DNA from: Corynebacterium kroppenstedtii
GTDB taxonomy: Bacteria; Actinomycetota; Actinomycetes; Mycobacteriales; Mycobacteriaceae
NCBI RefSeq assembly: GCF_003243515.1
Contig: NZ_QFRA01000025.1
Coordinates: 1 to 28,356, forward strand
Direction of reading: 5' to 3'
Length of the DNA: 28,356 bases
This document shows positions 16,365 to 24,802 of this stretch, in pieces; positions within the stretch are counted from its first letter, which is position 1, and every line of letters begins with the position of its first letter. The notes beneath the pieces were generated by a model, which saw only the letters and a list, made by a program, of their open reading frames with translations, ran no database searches and was not told the origin of the DNA. The position numbers and the translations under genes are program-made.

Positions 16365-17859
16365 TCAGTTGGGGGCCAGGCCGTGCTTCTTGGACGGCCG
16401 GTTCTCACGCTTGTTGGTCAGCAGCTCCAGGGCCAGGGCAACTTCGCGACGTGTGTCCGCGGGGTCGATGATGTCATCGACGAGGCCTCGGGACGCCGCC
16501 ATGTATGGCGTCGAGAAGGTGTCTTTGTAGAGCTGGACGAGTTCGCTCTTCTTGGCTGCGGCTGCTTCGTCGCCACCCTCTTCCTGGGCTTTCTTGATTT
16601 CCTTACGGAACACGACGTTCACGGCTCCGTCGGCACCCATGACCGCAATTTCAGCGGTGGGCCATGCCCAGACGCGGTCTGCGCCCAGGTCCTTGGAGCA
16701 CATGGCCAGGTACGATCCGCCATGCTCTTGTGCGACGCCTGGCATGAAGCCGGGGACGTCGACGAGGGTGAGCAGCGGAATGTTGAAGGAGTCGCAGAAG
16801 CGGACGAAGCTTGCGCCTTTGTCCAACGAGTTGATGTCCAGAACACCCGACATCACTTGCGACTGGTTGGCGACGATGCCGACTGTCCGGCCAACGACGC
16901 GGGCAAAACCGACCACAAGGTTTTGGGCGTATCCGGCCTGGACCTCGAGGAAGTCGCCGTAGTCGACGATCTTGCGGATGATATCGCGGACGTCGTATCC
17001 CTTACGGCCATCGACGGGGACGATGTCGCGGAGGGATTCGTCGGGTTCGACAACCTCGTCCGGATCGACGATGGGTGGCTCTTCGGTGTTGTTCTGCGGC
17101 AGGAAGCTCAGGAGCTTCTGCGCGATCAGGATGGCTTGCTCGTCATCGTCGGCGACGAAGTGAATGTTACCCGCTGTGCTCATGTGAGCATCGGCACCAC
17201 CGAGTTCGTCAGCGGTGACTTTTTCGCCGGTCACGGACTCGATGACCTTGGGGCCGGTGATAAACATGTTGGCCTTGCGGGTCTGGATGATGAAGTCCGT
17301 CAGTGCCGGCGAGTAGGCGGCACCACCAGCGCAAGGGCTGGCGATGATAGAGACCTGCGGTACGAGCCCAGAGAGCAGCACGTTGTTGTAGAACACGCGG
17401 CCGTATCCGGAGAGGGAGTCGATGCCCTCCTGGACACGAGCTCCGCCGGAGTCGTTGATGCAGACGAAGGGGGTGCCGGTGGTCGCGGACGCCTTCATCA
17501 TGGCGACCACTTTGTTGGACTGCATTTCGCCAGCTGACCCACCCATGACGCTGAAGTCCTGGGACGCGATGTGCACTGGCCGTCCGTAGACCGCACCGGA
17601 TCCGGTGACGACGCCGTCGGCGGGGGCATCGGCCTTGTCCATGCCGAAGTGAGTGGTCCGGTGCTTGGCGAACATTCCAGTTTCCTGGAACGTGTCTTCG
17701 TCGACAAGCTTGGTGATGCGCTCGCGGGCGGTCATCTTGCCGCGGTCGTGTTGCTTGTCCAGGCGTGCCTGTCCGCCGCCGAGGCGGATGCGGTTCTTTT
17801 TCTTCTTCCAGCTGTTCGAGGCGCTCAGGCATGCTGGGATCGTGAGGTTGCTCACTCAT
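16365..17859 (-). CDS. Methylmalonyl-CoA carboxyltransferase 12S subunit (frameshift near start)
   Basis: Carboxyltransferase with two crotonase-like folds that takes CO2 from methylmalonyl-CoA onto biotin. Very close to the Propionibacterium 12S protein: TARERI, KHRTTHFGMDKADAPADGVV, VMGGSAGEMQS, DSGGARVQEGIDSLSGYG, PCAGGAAYSPALTDFI, SFLPQNNTEE, KGYDVRDII, GYAQNLVVGFARV, DVPGFMPGV and the C-terminal DIIDPADTRR. The central PGFMPGV region goes quickly into GGSYLAMC, so a segment of about 25 residues present in the Propionibacterium protein (around the second CoA/biotin loop) is missing here. The expected N-terminus MSEQPHDPSMPERLEQLEEE (ATG 17859) is one frame away from the body. The shift lies in an A5 run on the coding strand (17797-17801), where four A would give EEEKNRIRLGGG. 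A GTG at 17855 opens the body frame but gives a nonsense leader. Confidence 0.88.
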
Positions 17860-17902
17860 TTATTTGCTCCGTTTCTGCTGTCTTTCGCGGTGATCAACTG
17901 GT

Positions 17903-19399
17903 TTATGCGGGTTCCACGGAGAAAGTGTGGCTGCGGCCGCCGGTGGTGACTTTGTACGTAATCGGTTCGCGGATGGCAGTGGCGTCGCCGGAGGCCTTCG
18001 CCTCTTCGCGCTCGAGCTGTTCCTTGGTCTTGCCGACGTTCTTCGGGCCGTCGGGGCGAGTCTTGAAGAACCCCGGCGCGACCTGGGGGAACAGGGCGTT
18101 GGTGAGGACGTCTTCGTCGGACCCGTCGGTGCCGTCGAGTTTGTCAGCTTCCTCAACGAGGTTGTCCCATTCGGACTCAAGGAGGTCAGCGGGGCGCTCG
18201 GTGATGGGCTCTTTGCCGGTTTGCTTCTTGGCTTGCTCGATGAGGTTTTTATCCCTCTCACCTGGGGCTTCACCGTAGTATCCGAGGAGGAGGTCGGCGA
18301 ATTCAGCCGTAAGCACTTTGTAGCGGCCCATCAGCACATTGAACACAGCCTGAGTGCCGACGATCTGGGACGATGGCGTCACCAAAGACGGGTATCCGGC
18401 AGCTTTCCGAACGACGGGGACTTCTTTCATAACCTCGTCGATACGGTCGCCCGCGCCCTGGGCTTTGAGCTGCGATTCCATGTTGGAGAGCATTCCGCCC
18501 GGAATCTGCGATTGGAAAATATTGGTGTTTACCAGTGTCTTGGACTCGAATTCCGCGTACTTCGGGCGCACTGTCTTGAAGTGGTCGCGGATGTTAATGA
18601 GCCGATCCATGTCAAGCCCGGTCTCGTAGTCGGTTCCTTCGAGCATTTCGACGAGAGATTCGGTGGGGTTATGCCCTGGTCCGAGGGACATGGAGGAAAT
18701 GGCGGTGTCGACGACATCCGCACCGGCTTCAATGGCCTTCATAAGGGTGACCATCGTGACGCCGGTGGTGGAGTGGCAGTGGACGTTGATCTGCGTATCT
18801 TCGCCGTAGGTGTCCTTGATGCCACGAATGATGTCGTAGGCGGGCTGCGGTTTGAGCAGCGCGGCCATGTCCTTGAGCGCGATCGAATCCGCGCCCATAT
18901 CCAGCAAACGCCCTGCTAGATCAATGTAGCCCTGCACGTCGTGTAGCGGGGACACAGTGTAGCAAATGGTGCCCTGCGCGTGCTTGCCCACTTTCTTCAC
19001 AGCCTGCATAGCGTGCTCGAGGTTGCGGGGGTCGTTGAGCACGTCGAAAACCCTGAAGACGTCCATGCCGTTTTCAGCGGATTTTTCAACGAACTTATCG
19101 ACGACGCCGTCCTCGTAGTGACGGTATCCCAAAAGGTTCTGGCCACGAAGCAGCATCTGAAGGCATGAGTTGGGCATGAGCTTGCGGAAGGTGCGCAGTC
19201 TCTCCCACGGGTCTTCGTTGAGGAAGCGGATGCAGACGTCGAAGGTTGCGCCGCCCCAGCATTCCACGCTCCAGTACCCGGCTTTATCTATATCCTCACA
19301 GGCATCGACCATGTCTTCGAGGGCCATGCGTGTTGCCATGAGGCTCTGGTGAGCATCACGCAGAGCCAGTTCGGTCACTCCAATTTTTCGCGTGGTCAT
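17903..19399 (-). CDS. Methylmalonyl-CoA carboxyltransferase 5S subunit
   Basis: Metal-dependent TIM-barrel subunit that passes CO2 from biotin to pyruvate, giving oxaloacetate. The start, VTELALRDAHQSLMATRMAL, carries the metal-binding Asp; AGYWSVECWGGATFD, NEDPWERLRTFRKLMPN and LLRGQNLLGYRHY follow. ADSIALKDMAALLKP contains the carbamylated metal-ligand Lys, and INVHCHSTTGV the two metal His. The C-terminal PYC_OADA-like domain has TPSSQIVGTQAVFNVLMG and ADLLLGYYGEAPG. Nearly the whole protein matches the Propionibacterium 5S subunit. ATG 19399 is chosen because homology begins there; GTG 19438 (preceded by GGTGAG) would add 13 residues. First gene of the operon. No biotin carboxylase gene accompanies it, which fits a transcarboxylase rather than an ATP-dependent carboxylase. 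Confidence 0.93.
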   Translation of the reverse strand: MTTRKIGVTELALRDAHQSLMATRMALEDMVDACEDIDKAGYWSVECWGGATFDVCIRFLNEDPWERLRTFRKLMPNSCLQMLLRGQNLLGYRHYEDGVVDKFVEKSAENGMDVFRVFDVLNDPRNLEHAMQAVKKVGKHAQGTICYTVSPLHDVQGYIDLAGRLLDMGADSIALKDMAALLKPQPAYDIIRGIKDTYGEDTQINVHCHSTTGVTMVTLMKAIEAGADVVDTAISSMSLGPGHNPTESLVEMLEGTDYETGLDMDRLINIRDHFKTVRPKYAEFESKTLVNTNIFQSQIPGGMLSNMESQLKAQGAGDRIDEVMKEVPVVRKAAGYPSLVTPSSQIVGTQAVFNVLMGRYKVLTAEFADLLLGYYGEAPGERDKNLIEQAKKQTGKEPITERPADLLESEWDNLVEEADKLDGTDGSDEDVLTNALFPQVAPGFFKTRPDGPKNVGKTKEQLEREEAKASGDATAIREPITYKVTTGGRSHTFSVEPA

Positions 19400-19788
19400 G
19401 GCCACTACGCTAAGCCGATTTGTTGGCTGTTGCACCACAGCTCACCGTCGTGACTTACCGCACTCTTGGACTTGAACAGTGATTAACCCAACTTCGAGGG
19501 GGACGTCGCGTCCTTTCTCGTCGTAAGTATTCAGGTTTGCGACGGTGCGTTGCTGTTTTTATACGACGACGGCACCCCGTTCCGGGGTCGTTAGGCGCCG
19601 GAAACAGGCATTGTGCTTATCTTCAATCACGTTCGGGAGCAATTCATATACACCCGCTGTTTTCTGCGTGTCTGATTCCTACGCGGGGGATTTGCGGTTC
19701 CCATGCGATGGAGAAGCGGCGAACATGCGGCAGATTTGCGGTTCCGACGCGGTTGATTATTACGGAGCGCACGTGGTTTTACTAGGGT
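19400..19788. other. Divergent promoter region of the transcarboxylase operon and the LssY-like gene
   Basis: About 390 bases with no convincing gene. Notable content: the palindrome ACCCCG-TTC-CGGGGT at 19574-19588, and two copies of GATTTGCGGTTCC in direct orientation 44 bp apart (listed separately). No confident -10/-35 pair can be assigned to either side. Because both flanking genes start outward from here, control elements for one or both should lie in this stretch. Confidence 0.5.
19681..19756 (+). repeat. Two direct copies of a ~32-bp motif with an exact 13-bp core
   Basis: GATTTGCGGTTCC occurs at 19689-19701 and again at 19733-19745. The similarity extends on both sides (AyGCGG before, ryGCG after), giving roughly 25 of 32 identical positions with a 44-bp period, about four helical turns. 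An exact 13-base repeat this close together is unlikely by chance. It sits 45-100 bp before the LssY-like start, a place suited to a transcription factor binding site. The factor is unknown. Confidence 0.55.
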
Positions 19789-21465
19789 ATGGCTATGCCA
19801 TCTTTGTCGTCGATGTGGTCGCATGCCAGTGATTTGACGTCGTTGCGCAAGTTGTCTTCCCGCACACCGCGGGAAAGGCGGATCGATAACACATTCTTCC
19901 TGCTGGCGGGTTTAGCTGCCATTTGGTTAGCGGGGGAATACTTCAAACTTAGTTTTGTTTTAGATTTTCGTTTGTTGTTGATCATTCCTGCGTGGGGTGT
20001 GATTGCTTATCTCACTCTCCCCCGGCTTCACCGAATTTTGACGCGAATTTACGTCCCCAATTACTTCACCGGACGCACTCGGACTTCGGATGGGCTTTTG
20101 GGTGATCCGGTTAATATCGCGTTCGACGGGACTGCCGAGCAGCTCCACCGCTCGATGACTGAAGCGGGCTGGACGTTGGCAGATCCGGTGACGTTTCGGT
20201 CGTCGGCAAAGATTGTTTGGAGTTCCATTACTCGGGCTTCCTATCCAGCGGCGCCGGTGAGTCCGCTGATCCTCTTCGATCGTGAGCAAGACCTCGCCTA
20301 CCAGCAGGAAGTGGATGGTTCTCCTTCCCGACGCCACCACATTCGGCTCTGGCGATGCCCCAAAGACTGGCCGCTCCCCGGTGGCCACCGCGTGGACTGG
20401 GTGGGCTCTGCCAGTTATGACACGGCCGTCGGCGTTAGTTTTTTCACCTTACAAGTAACCCATCGCATTGCTGCCGATATTGATAGAGAACGCAACCACG
20501 TCGTATCGACCGTTCGTTCTTATGTCCCCGAGAGTTCGGTATCCATGATTGAGGATTTCTCGACGGGCTATCACCACGTCAACGGCGGCGGCGACAAAAT
20601 ACACACCGACGGGGATCTTCCGATTGTCGACGTCAGTCGGGTCGGGTTGCGCTCGGGTTCAGCTGATCACGACGGTGCTAGTGCGGATGAAACGCCCGAG
20701 AAGCTGCCCGACGACATCGAGGCGGCCACCACCGAGAGCGACGCCCCGTCGGAAACCACCGCAGCCGACGCACCGTCGGAAACGACGGAGACCGCCGGTG
20801 ATGCCGAAGAAACCGGCGTAGAAGAAAACGCCGACGAGGAAAGCAGCGATGCTGAGCCACTCACGGCACGTGGCTCGGACAACGTGGACTCGACAATTAA
20901 CGGGACGCGCTACACAGGCCGGGCATCCACGCACTACGACGACGATATTTCCGATGAGGAACGAGCCTCCCGACGTCCGAAGAATGCGCAACGCACACCA
21001 CGTCCACCGAACCTGATGTTGTCCATGGGGATGCTCTTCCTCGTCGTCGCGTGGCAAAGCGTCGTCCTGCTATACAAAGCGGATCAGCATCGATTTATCC
21101 CTGGCACCTTGCAGGACATGGGTTTCAGCCACCACACCGCCTACGTCGCAACGCAGTGGTACGTCGGTTTACTAACGTTGGGAACCCTGATTCTGGTTCT
21201 ACTCACACTCGGCGGATTCACTCACGCGCGCGACGCGCTGATGCTGTTCCTCACCATTGCCATCGTGATTTCGATCCTTGATCGCAATGGGATGCGCATG
21301 ATCGCCGCTGGTCACAACAACTTGCTGCTCACAACAGCGACCATTATTGCCCTGCTAGCATTGTCTTCCGACGACGTGCGCAACTGGATACGTGGCCATG
21401 AACCAGCCGCTGTGTGGGGGCCGGTGAAAAAAATTCACCTGCCGATTGATGATCATTCGCGGTAG
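19789..21465 (+). CDS. Membrane protein with LssY C-terminal-like domain
   Basis: A 558-residue product. Two hydrophobic segments at about 36-52 and 60-78 are followed by a soluble domain (~100-255): GDPVNIAFDGTAEQLHRSMT, EAGWTLADPV, HHIRLWRCPKDWPLPGGHRV and VGSASYDTAVGV. This pattern is typical of the LssY_C family, whose biochemical role is not known to me. Residues ~280-400 are a strongly acidic Ala/Thr/Glu/Asp linker with short repeats (DAPSETT twice). The C-terminal third has four hydrophobic segments (LMLSMGMLFLVVAWQSVVLL, TLGTLILVLLTLGGF, ALMLFLTIAIVISIL and LLLTTATIIALLAL). ATG 19795 fits a TAGGG ribosome binding site better than 19789. Transcribed away from the transcarboxylase operon. 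I assign no function. Confidence 0.8.
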   Translation: MAMPSLSSMWSHASDLTSLRKLSSRTPRERRIDNTFFLLAGLAAIWLAGEYFKLSFVLDFRLLLIIPAWGVIAYLTLPRLHRILTRIYVPNYFTGRTRTSDGLLGDPVNIAFDGTAEQLHRSMTEAGWTLADPVTFRSSAKIVWSSITRASYPAAPVSPLILFDREQDLAYQQEVDGSPSRRHHIRLWRCPKDWPLPGGHRVDWVGSASYDTAVGVSFFTLQVTHRIAADIDRERNHVVSTVRSYVPESSVSMIEDFSTGYHHVNGGGDKIHTDGDLPIVDVSRVGLRSGSADHDGASADETPEKLPDDIEAATTESDAPSETTAADAPSETTETAGDAEETGVEENADEESSDAEPLTARGSDNVDSTINGTRYTGRASTHYDDDISDEERASRRPKNAQRTPRPPNLMLSMGMLFLVVAWQSVVLLYKADQHRFIPGTLQDMGFSHHTAYVATQWYVGLLTLGTLILVLLTLGGFTHARDALMLFLTIAIVISILDRNGMRMIAAGHNNLLLTTATIIALLALSSDDVRNWIRGHEPAAVWGPVKKIHLPIDDHSR

Positions 21466-21469
21466 ACGC

Positions 21470-21519
21470 GACGACGATTGACGACGGTTACGGCATCGCG
21501 GGGCTTATCAATCGTCGTC
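21470..21519. terminator. Long inverted repeat after the LssY-like gene
   Basis: GACGACGATTGA (21470-21481) and TCAATCGTCGTC (21508-21519) are perfect 12-base arms around a 26-base loop, beginning 5 bp after the stop at 21465. The position suggests 3'-end formation or mRNA stabilisation. There is no U run, so it is not a textbook intrinsic terminator. Confidence 0.45.
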
Positions 21520-21715
21520 ATATCGCCGCTCTACCGGCACCGTGTCAGTGGTTTCACCAGCATTACCGTATTATGGTGACGCTAAAGCTGTTATGTCGGA
21601 GTCCACGACATCGTGTAACAGGGCCACATACCGCCGATGTATGCGCTGCCCTTAACCTTGCATGGCAGACAACACCATCATTCATGCGCTGCCACGCGGA
21701 GTCAGAAAGGTTGAT

Positions 21716-21988
21716 ATGCCGAAGTCAAAGGTAACTGAATCCCCAGAGTCGAGGCCCGCGTCGTCATCGACGTCCACCCGTACCCCCGTCAAGCTCAACA
21801 ATGCGGCCACCCCGCTGTGGTACCGCATCATCATGTTCGGCTTCATCATTGCTGGGCTTCTATGGCTGGTGGTCAACTACATCGCTGGACCGCAAATCCC
21901 GTTCATGCAGGACCTCAATGCATGGAACTACGCCATCGGTTTCGGGCTCTTCATCGTCGGACTTTTAATGACTATGGGATGGAAATAG
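21716..21988 (+). CDS. crgA: Cell division protein CrgA
   Basis: A 90-residue membrane protein of the actinobacterial divisome that binds FtsZ, FtsQ, FtsI and others and helps place septal peptidoglycan synthesis. It begins MPKSKV, has a Ser/Thr/Pro-rich cytoplasmic stretch, then ATPLWYRIIMFGFIIAGLLW (first membrane segment), NYIAGPQIPFMQDLNAWNY, and a second membrane segment (IGFGLFIVGLLMTMGW), the normal CrgA layout. ATG 21716 follows AGAAAGG at a proper distance; an upstream in-frame ATG at 21662 lacks a site and the extra residues are not conserved. Converges with the gene at 22018. Confidence 0.95.
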   Translation: MPKSKVTESPESRPASSSTSTRTPVKLNNAATPLWYRIIMFGFIIAGLLWLVVNYIAGPQIPFMQDLNAWNYAIGFGLFIVGLLMTMGWK

Positions 21989-22017
21989 GCACAACTGCCT
22001 AACGGGTTCTACCGGAC

Positions 22018-22623
22018 TTATCGCAACATTCCAGACGACGGATCGATGGGGGCCAGGCCGCGAAGGGTCCACATTTCTTTGTCGCCGCTGCGCCGACGGT
22101 GGAATCGCATCTGCCACTCGGGGGGAATACCGCAGCGCCAAAAGGCGTCGGGCGGAGCGTCCAGGGCATGGACGAGTAGTGCACGCCCCAATGATTGGTC
22201 GCTGACCGTGACGTATTCCCCTGGTTCTAGCTCGTCAGCCCACTTCGCCACGCAGTCGATATAGGTGCGTAGGGATTCCCCGCCATGCCCGTCGTAGTCC
22301 GCGTTTTTCCTCCACTGCGCAATCTTCATTGGCGACACGAGAGGCAAAGGTTTTCCCGCCCACTCCCCCACATCCCACGGGCCCGGATTGCCGACAAAAA
22401 CGCGTGCATGGGTAAGTCCGTCCGCGTCTACCGCACACGAACCGGCATCGTTGATATCACTAAATTCCTCGTAACGACGCAGCCTGTGGCGATAATCTGC
22501 CCACCGAATTGTGTCTTCTGACGACGCGAACCGCGGCAGATGTGTGCTCACGGGTGGGGCCGAGACAACAATAAGCCGTACTACGTGGATGGTGGTGGGG
22601 CTTTGCCGGTGAAAACGCCTCAT
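22018..22623 (-). CDS. Histidine-phosphatase-fold protein without catalytic histidines
   Basis: A 201-residue product. The outline is that of the phosphoglycerate-mutase/histidine phosphatase superfamily: an N-terminal beta strand VVRLIVVSAPPVST where active members have RLxLVRHGxT, then GHGGESLRTYIDCVAKWADE, then VTVSDQSLGRALLVHALDAP where active members have VSHGxxIR, then DAFWRCGIPPEW, and a final strand WTLRGLAP. The RHG motif is replaced by SAP and the SHG motif by SDQ, so both catalytic His are gone. It is probably a non-enzymatic member. The start ATG 22623 has GGGAGA nine bases upstream. It faces crgA tail to tail and is divergent from the lipoprotein gene. The family assignment is inferred from the fold pattern. 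Confidence 0.7.
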   Translation of the reverse strand: MRRFHRQSPTTIHVVRLIVVSAPPVSTHLPRFASSEDTIRWADYRHRLRRYEEFSDINDAGSCAVDADGLTHARVFVGNPGPWDVGEWAGKPLPLVSPMKIAQWRKNADYDGHGGESLRTYIDCVAKWADELEPGEYVTVSDQSLGRALLVHALDAPPDAFWRCGIPPEWQMRFHRRRSGDKEMWTLRGLAPIDPSSGMLR

Positions 22624-22881
22624 GCTGAGATTCTCCCACTGAAATTATCTCGCAACGAGACCGCCTTTCGTGGATACACGAGAATTCGTAAAAGGCGGTG
22701 TGCCAGAGCCTTGGAGTCTTTCGTGCTGATGGGGCATCTTCATTCTCAAGGAGGGAACGATTAAAGGCAAAGCCTCCGCCAGGGTATACACAACAGATAT
22801 GCTGAAGCAGCGTAGGGAGTCGGCGAGTGTGTACATAGTAGGCAATCGTGATGGTCTGTTGTGCACGAGAGGATAAACACC

Positions 22882-23520
22882 ATGGTGACACGGATGAAGA
22901 CGAGGGCAAGCCTGGCACTACTTGGCGTTATTCCCATAGTCGGATGTGGTGCGGTTGGGTGTGCCCATCACGGTGATAGACCATCCCAAGCGACGACGTC
23001 GTCAACCTCATCGTCGATAAGTCCTAGTGATGGATCCAGTAGTCATACGGCTCTTCGCCCGTCCCTTGATGCGGGAGGAGAAACTACCCCCAGTGCTGAC
23101 AGTAATACTGGTGGCGACTCGGACGTGCAGGCCAGTCAGGATGTATCCAGCGGGTCGGGCAATCACATTACCAATCCTGATTAGGTCGGTGGCTATTGTG
23201 GGACCACCTACGATGGCGATGAGATCGAGGCGGACGAAAAGACATCCTGTGGTTTTGCCGGGGCTATATTCACATCAGCGATGAAACAGAGATACCACGA
23301 GCAAAATAGCCCGTCTGGGACCTCTCTATTCCGCGCTGACTTCACGCAAACAAGCCCGACAACGGGAAAGAACTACACCGTGGTCTGTGTTGCCAGTTAT
23401 CCGTTAAGTGCTCTTTCGTGTAGTGAAAAATTTAGAGACAATGGTAATGACCTTGACAGTTTTCGTGTTATTTATATGAGCGGCACTCGCTACAGATTTA
23501 CTCCTCTCATAGAGGAGTAA
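22882..23520 (+). pseudogene. Lipoprotein of unknown function, interrupted by an in-frame TAG
   Basis: ATG 22882 has GAGAGG nine bases before it. It encodes a lipoprotein signal (MKTRASLALLGVIPIVGC), with the lipobox I-V-G-C giving an acylated Cys, then a Ser/Thr/Gly-rich spacer of about 75 residues. The frame meets TAG at 23182-23184 and then stays open, with no shift, for another 111 codons: VGGYCGTTYDGDEIEADEKT, SCGFAGAIF, NYTVVCVASYPLSALSCSEK and YRFTPLIEE. The second half has four Cys, a normal secreted-domain pattern, and follows the first half without any gap, so the TAG looks like a single nonsense change splitting one gene of about 213 codons. If it is real, only the anchored spacer is made. 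I do not recognise the C-terminal domain. Confidence 0.65.
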
Positions 23521-23526
23521 AAAGAA

Positions 23527-23559
23527 CACTGTTGACACTTTGATAAAGCGTCAACAGTG
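23527..23559 (+). terminator. Hairpin after the lipoprotein gene
   Basis: CACTGTTGAC (23527-23536) pairs perfectly with GTCAACAGTG (23550-23559), and the stem continues inside as CTTT/AAAG around a GAT loop. It begins 6 bp after the lipoprotein stop. There is no following U run, so the efficiency as an intrinsic terminator is uncertain. Confidence 0.55.
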
Positions 23560-23924
23560 GGGATGGGCGTACCGTTGCGATAAGAAGACAGCGGGCACAC
23601 CCAATACCAAACCATTAAGCGATCTCAGCCTCGGTGAGAATCTACCCCGACTCACACACTAAACTTCTTCACTTCTGGGACCCCCTCACACCTGACACTC
23701 ACGAATAATCCTCATTCGAACTCTGCCGCCGACCGTACGCCCCGACATCAACTTGGCAGTCGGTGTAACGCCAGTCATTTTACCGGTAAGTGGTTTCATC
23801 ATATCGGCGGCGGTCAGATGATACATCGGTCGGCCGAGTCTTTGATCGACATGGAGAAGCGGGCGTTCCCCTATGACCCGAAATCCAAGCTGTCCCTACG
23901 CATAAGCGATTATAGGGACAGAAT
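23560..23924. other. Intergenic region between lipoprotein and cbtA-like genes
   Basis: About 365 bases. A short plus-strand frame (ATG 23818 to TAG 23928, 36 codons, ending in DPKSKLSLRISDYRDRI) reads like protein and stays open well upstream (HFTGKWFHHIGGG), but it has no ribosome binding site and no family I can name. It may be the remnant of a lost gene. A hairpin, CTGTCCCTA (23890-23898) with TAGGGACAG (23913-23921), sits directly after the cbtA-like stop and could end that transcript. Nothing else seen. Confidence 0.35.
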
Positions 23925-24780
23925 TTAGGCCACGACTTTTTCCTTCTCAGCCTGAACAGCGGCTTTATGAATGGCCTTCTTGGACACTAAGGCAGTGCCA
24001 AATCCGATCACACCCCAGAAGATGCACTGGGCCATGAATGAGTAGACGCGGAAATAGTACAGGTCATCGGCAGGGAACCCTGGATAGACGATCTTCCCGT
24101 CCAGGTCTGTCAGCGGACGAGGCGTCTCAGAATTGTGCCGGCCGAACTCGTCGATGTCGGCATGCAAATGTCCCAACGACGGCAGCAACCGGCTAAACGC
24201 GTACATAATGACCGCGAAAACCACGGCTGAAATCAGGAAAGCAACCCATGAATCCATGCGCGCGGACAAAACCTTGTGCAGGAAAACAACCCCAATCATG
24301 ACGATCACCGACGCGATAATCATCGTGAGGAAGAGCCACGTCCGCTGTTTAATTGTGTCCAGGTTACCGACGGCGGGCGGATTCGACGGGTACTTCAAGC
24401 AGGGAACGATGTACAGGCAGGCGAACATGGCGGCTGCAACACCGATAGCAGCGGCGCGAATGTTGGTCGGCTTGGCGTACCGGAGGTACAGGCTGAACAC
24501 CACCGCGTACAGCAAGCCCAAGGCAAGCCCCATCAGGACCATGCCAGTACCGATACCCACGGTCGATTGAATTGTGCGGCTGAACAGTTCGGTTTCATCG
24601 CCACCAGTGGCGATACCAGCGGCTTTATCGAGCGCGTCTTGCGCCTCGTCACGCCCTTCCTCGTAGTCGATTGCCCGGCTGATGATGGGCTCTGCCCACA
24701 GCTTGGCGAAGATGAAGGAACGTCGATCGCTTCTGCGAGCGCGCGTGCCGACGTCCGAGATGATGCTGGCTGAGCGGCAT
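23925..24780 (-). pseudogene. cbtA: CbtA-family (cobalt transporter subunit) membrane protein, damaged N-terminus
   Basis: The frame encodes FIFAKLWAEPIISRAIDYEE, then SRTIQSTVGIGTGMVLMG, VPCLKYPSNPPAVGN, TIKQRTW, and four further hydrophobic segments, ending in KAAVQAEKEKVVA. This matches CbtA, an integral membrane protein linked to cobalt uptake, which begins with a membrane helix just before FAKLWAEP-like text. The frame is open up to a TGA at 24810-24812 but contains no ATG, GTG or TTG before the GTG at 24560. A start there would delete the first ~55 conserved residues. The Arg-rich stretch in place of the first helix (RARRSDRR), and an ATG at 24780 one frame off, point to small indels. 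No cbtB gene (a ~60-residue His-rich partner) and no cobalamin riboswitch were found upstream. Confidence 0.7.
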
Positions 24781-24783
24781 GAA

Positions 24784-24802
24784 GTTATGAATCGGTCATA
24801 AC
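24784..24802. promoter_or_regulatory. Perfect 7-5-7 palindrome upstream of the cbtA-like gene
   Basis: GTTATGA-ATCGG-TCATAAC is an exact inverted repeat placed just before the N-terminal coding text of the cbtA-like gene. It looks like a dimeric repressor site. The regulator cannot be named from sequence; metal-responsive or GntR/TetR-type control would be plausible for this gene. Confidence 0.5.

Noticed and set aside
16341..18919. Plus-strand open frames of 398 and 330 codons opposite the 12S and 5S genes.
   Set aside because: They are the complementary strand of well-conserved transcarboxylase genes, with no motif or ribosome binding site of their own.
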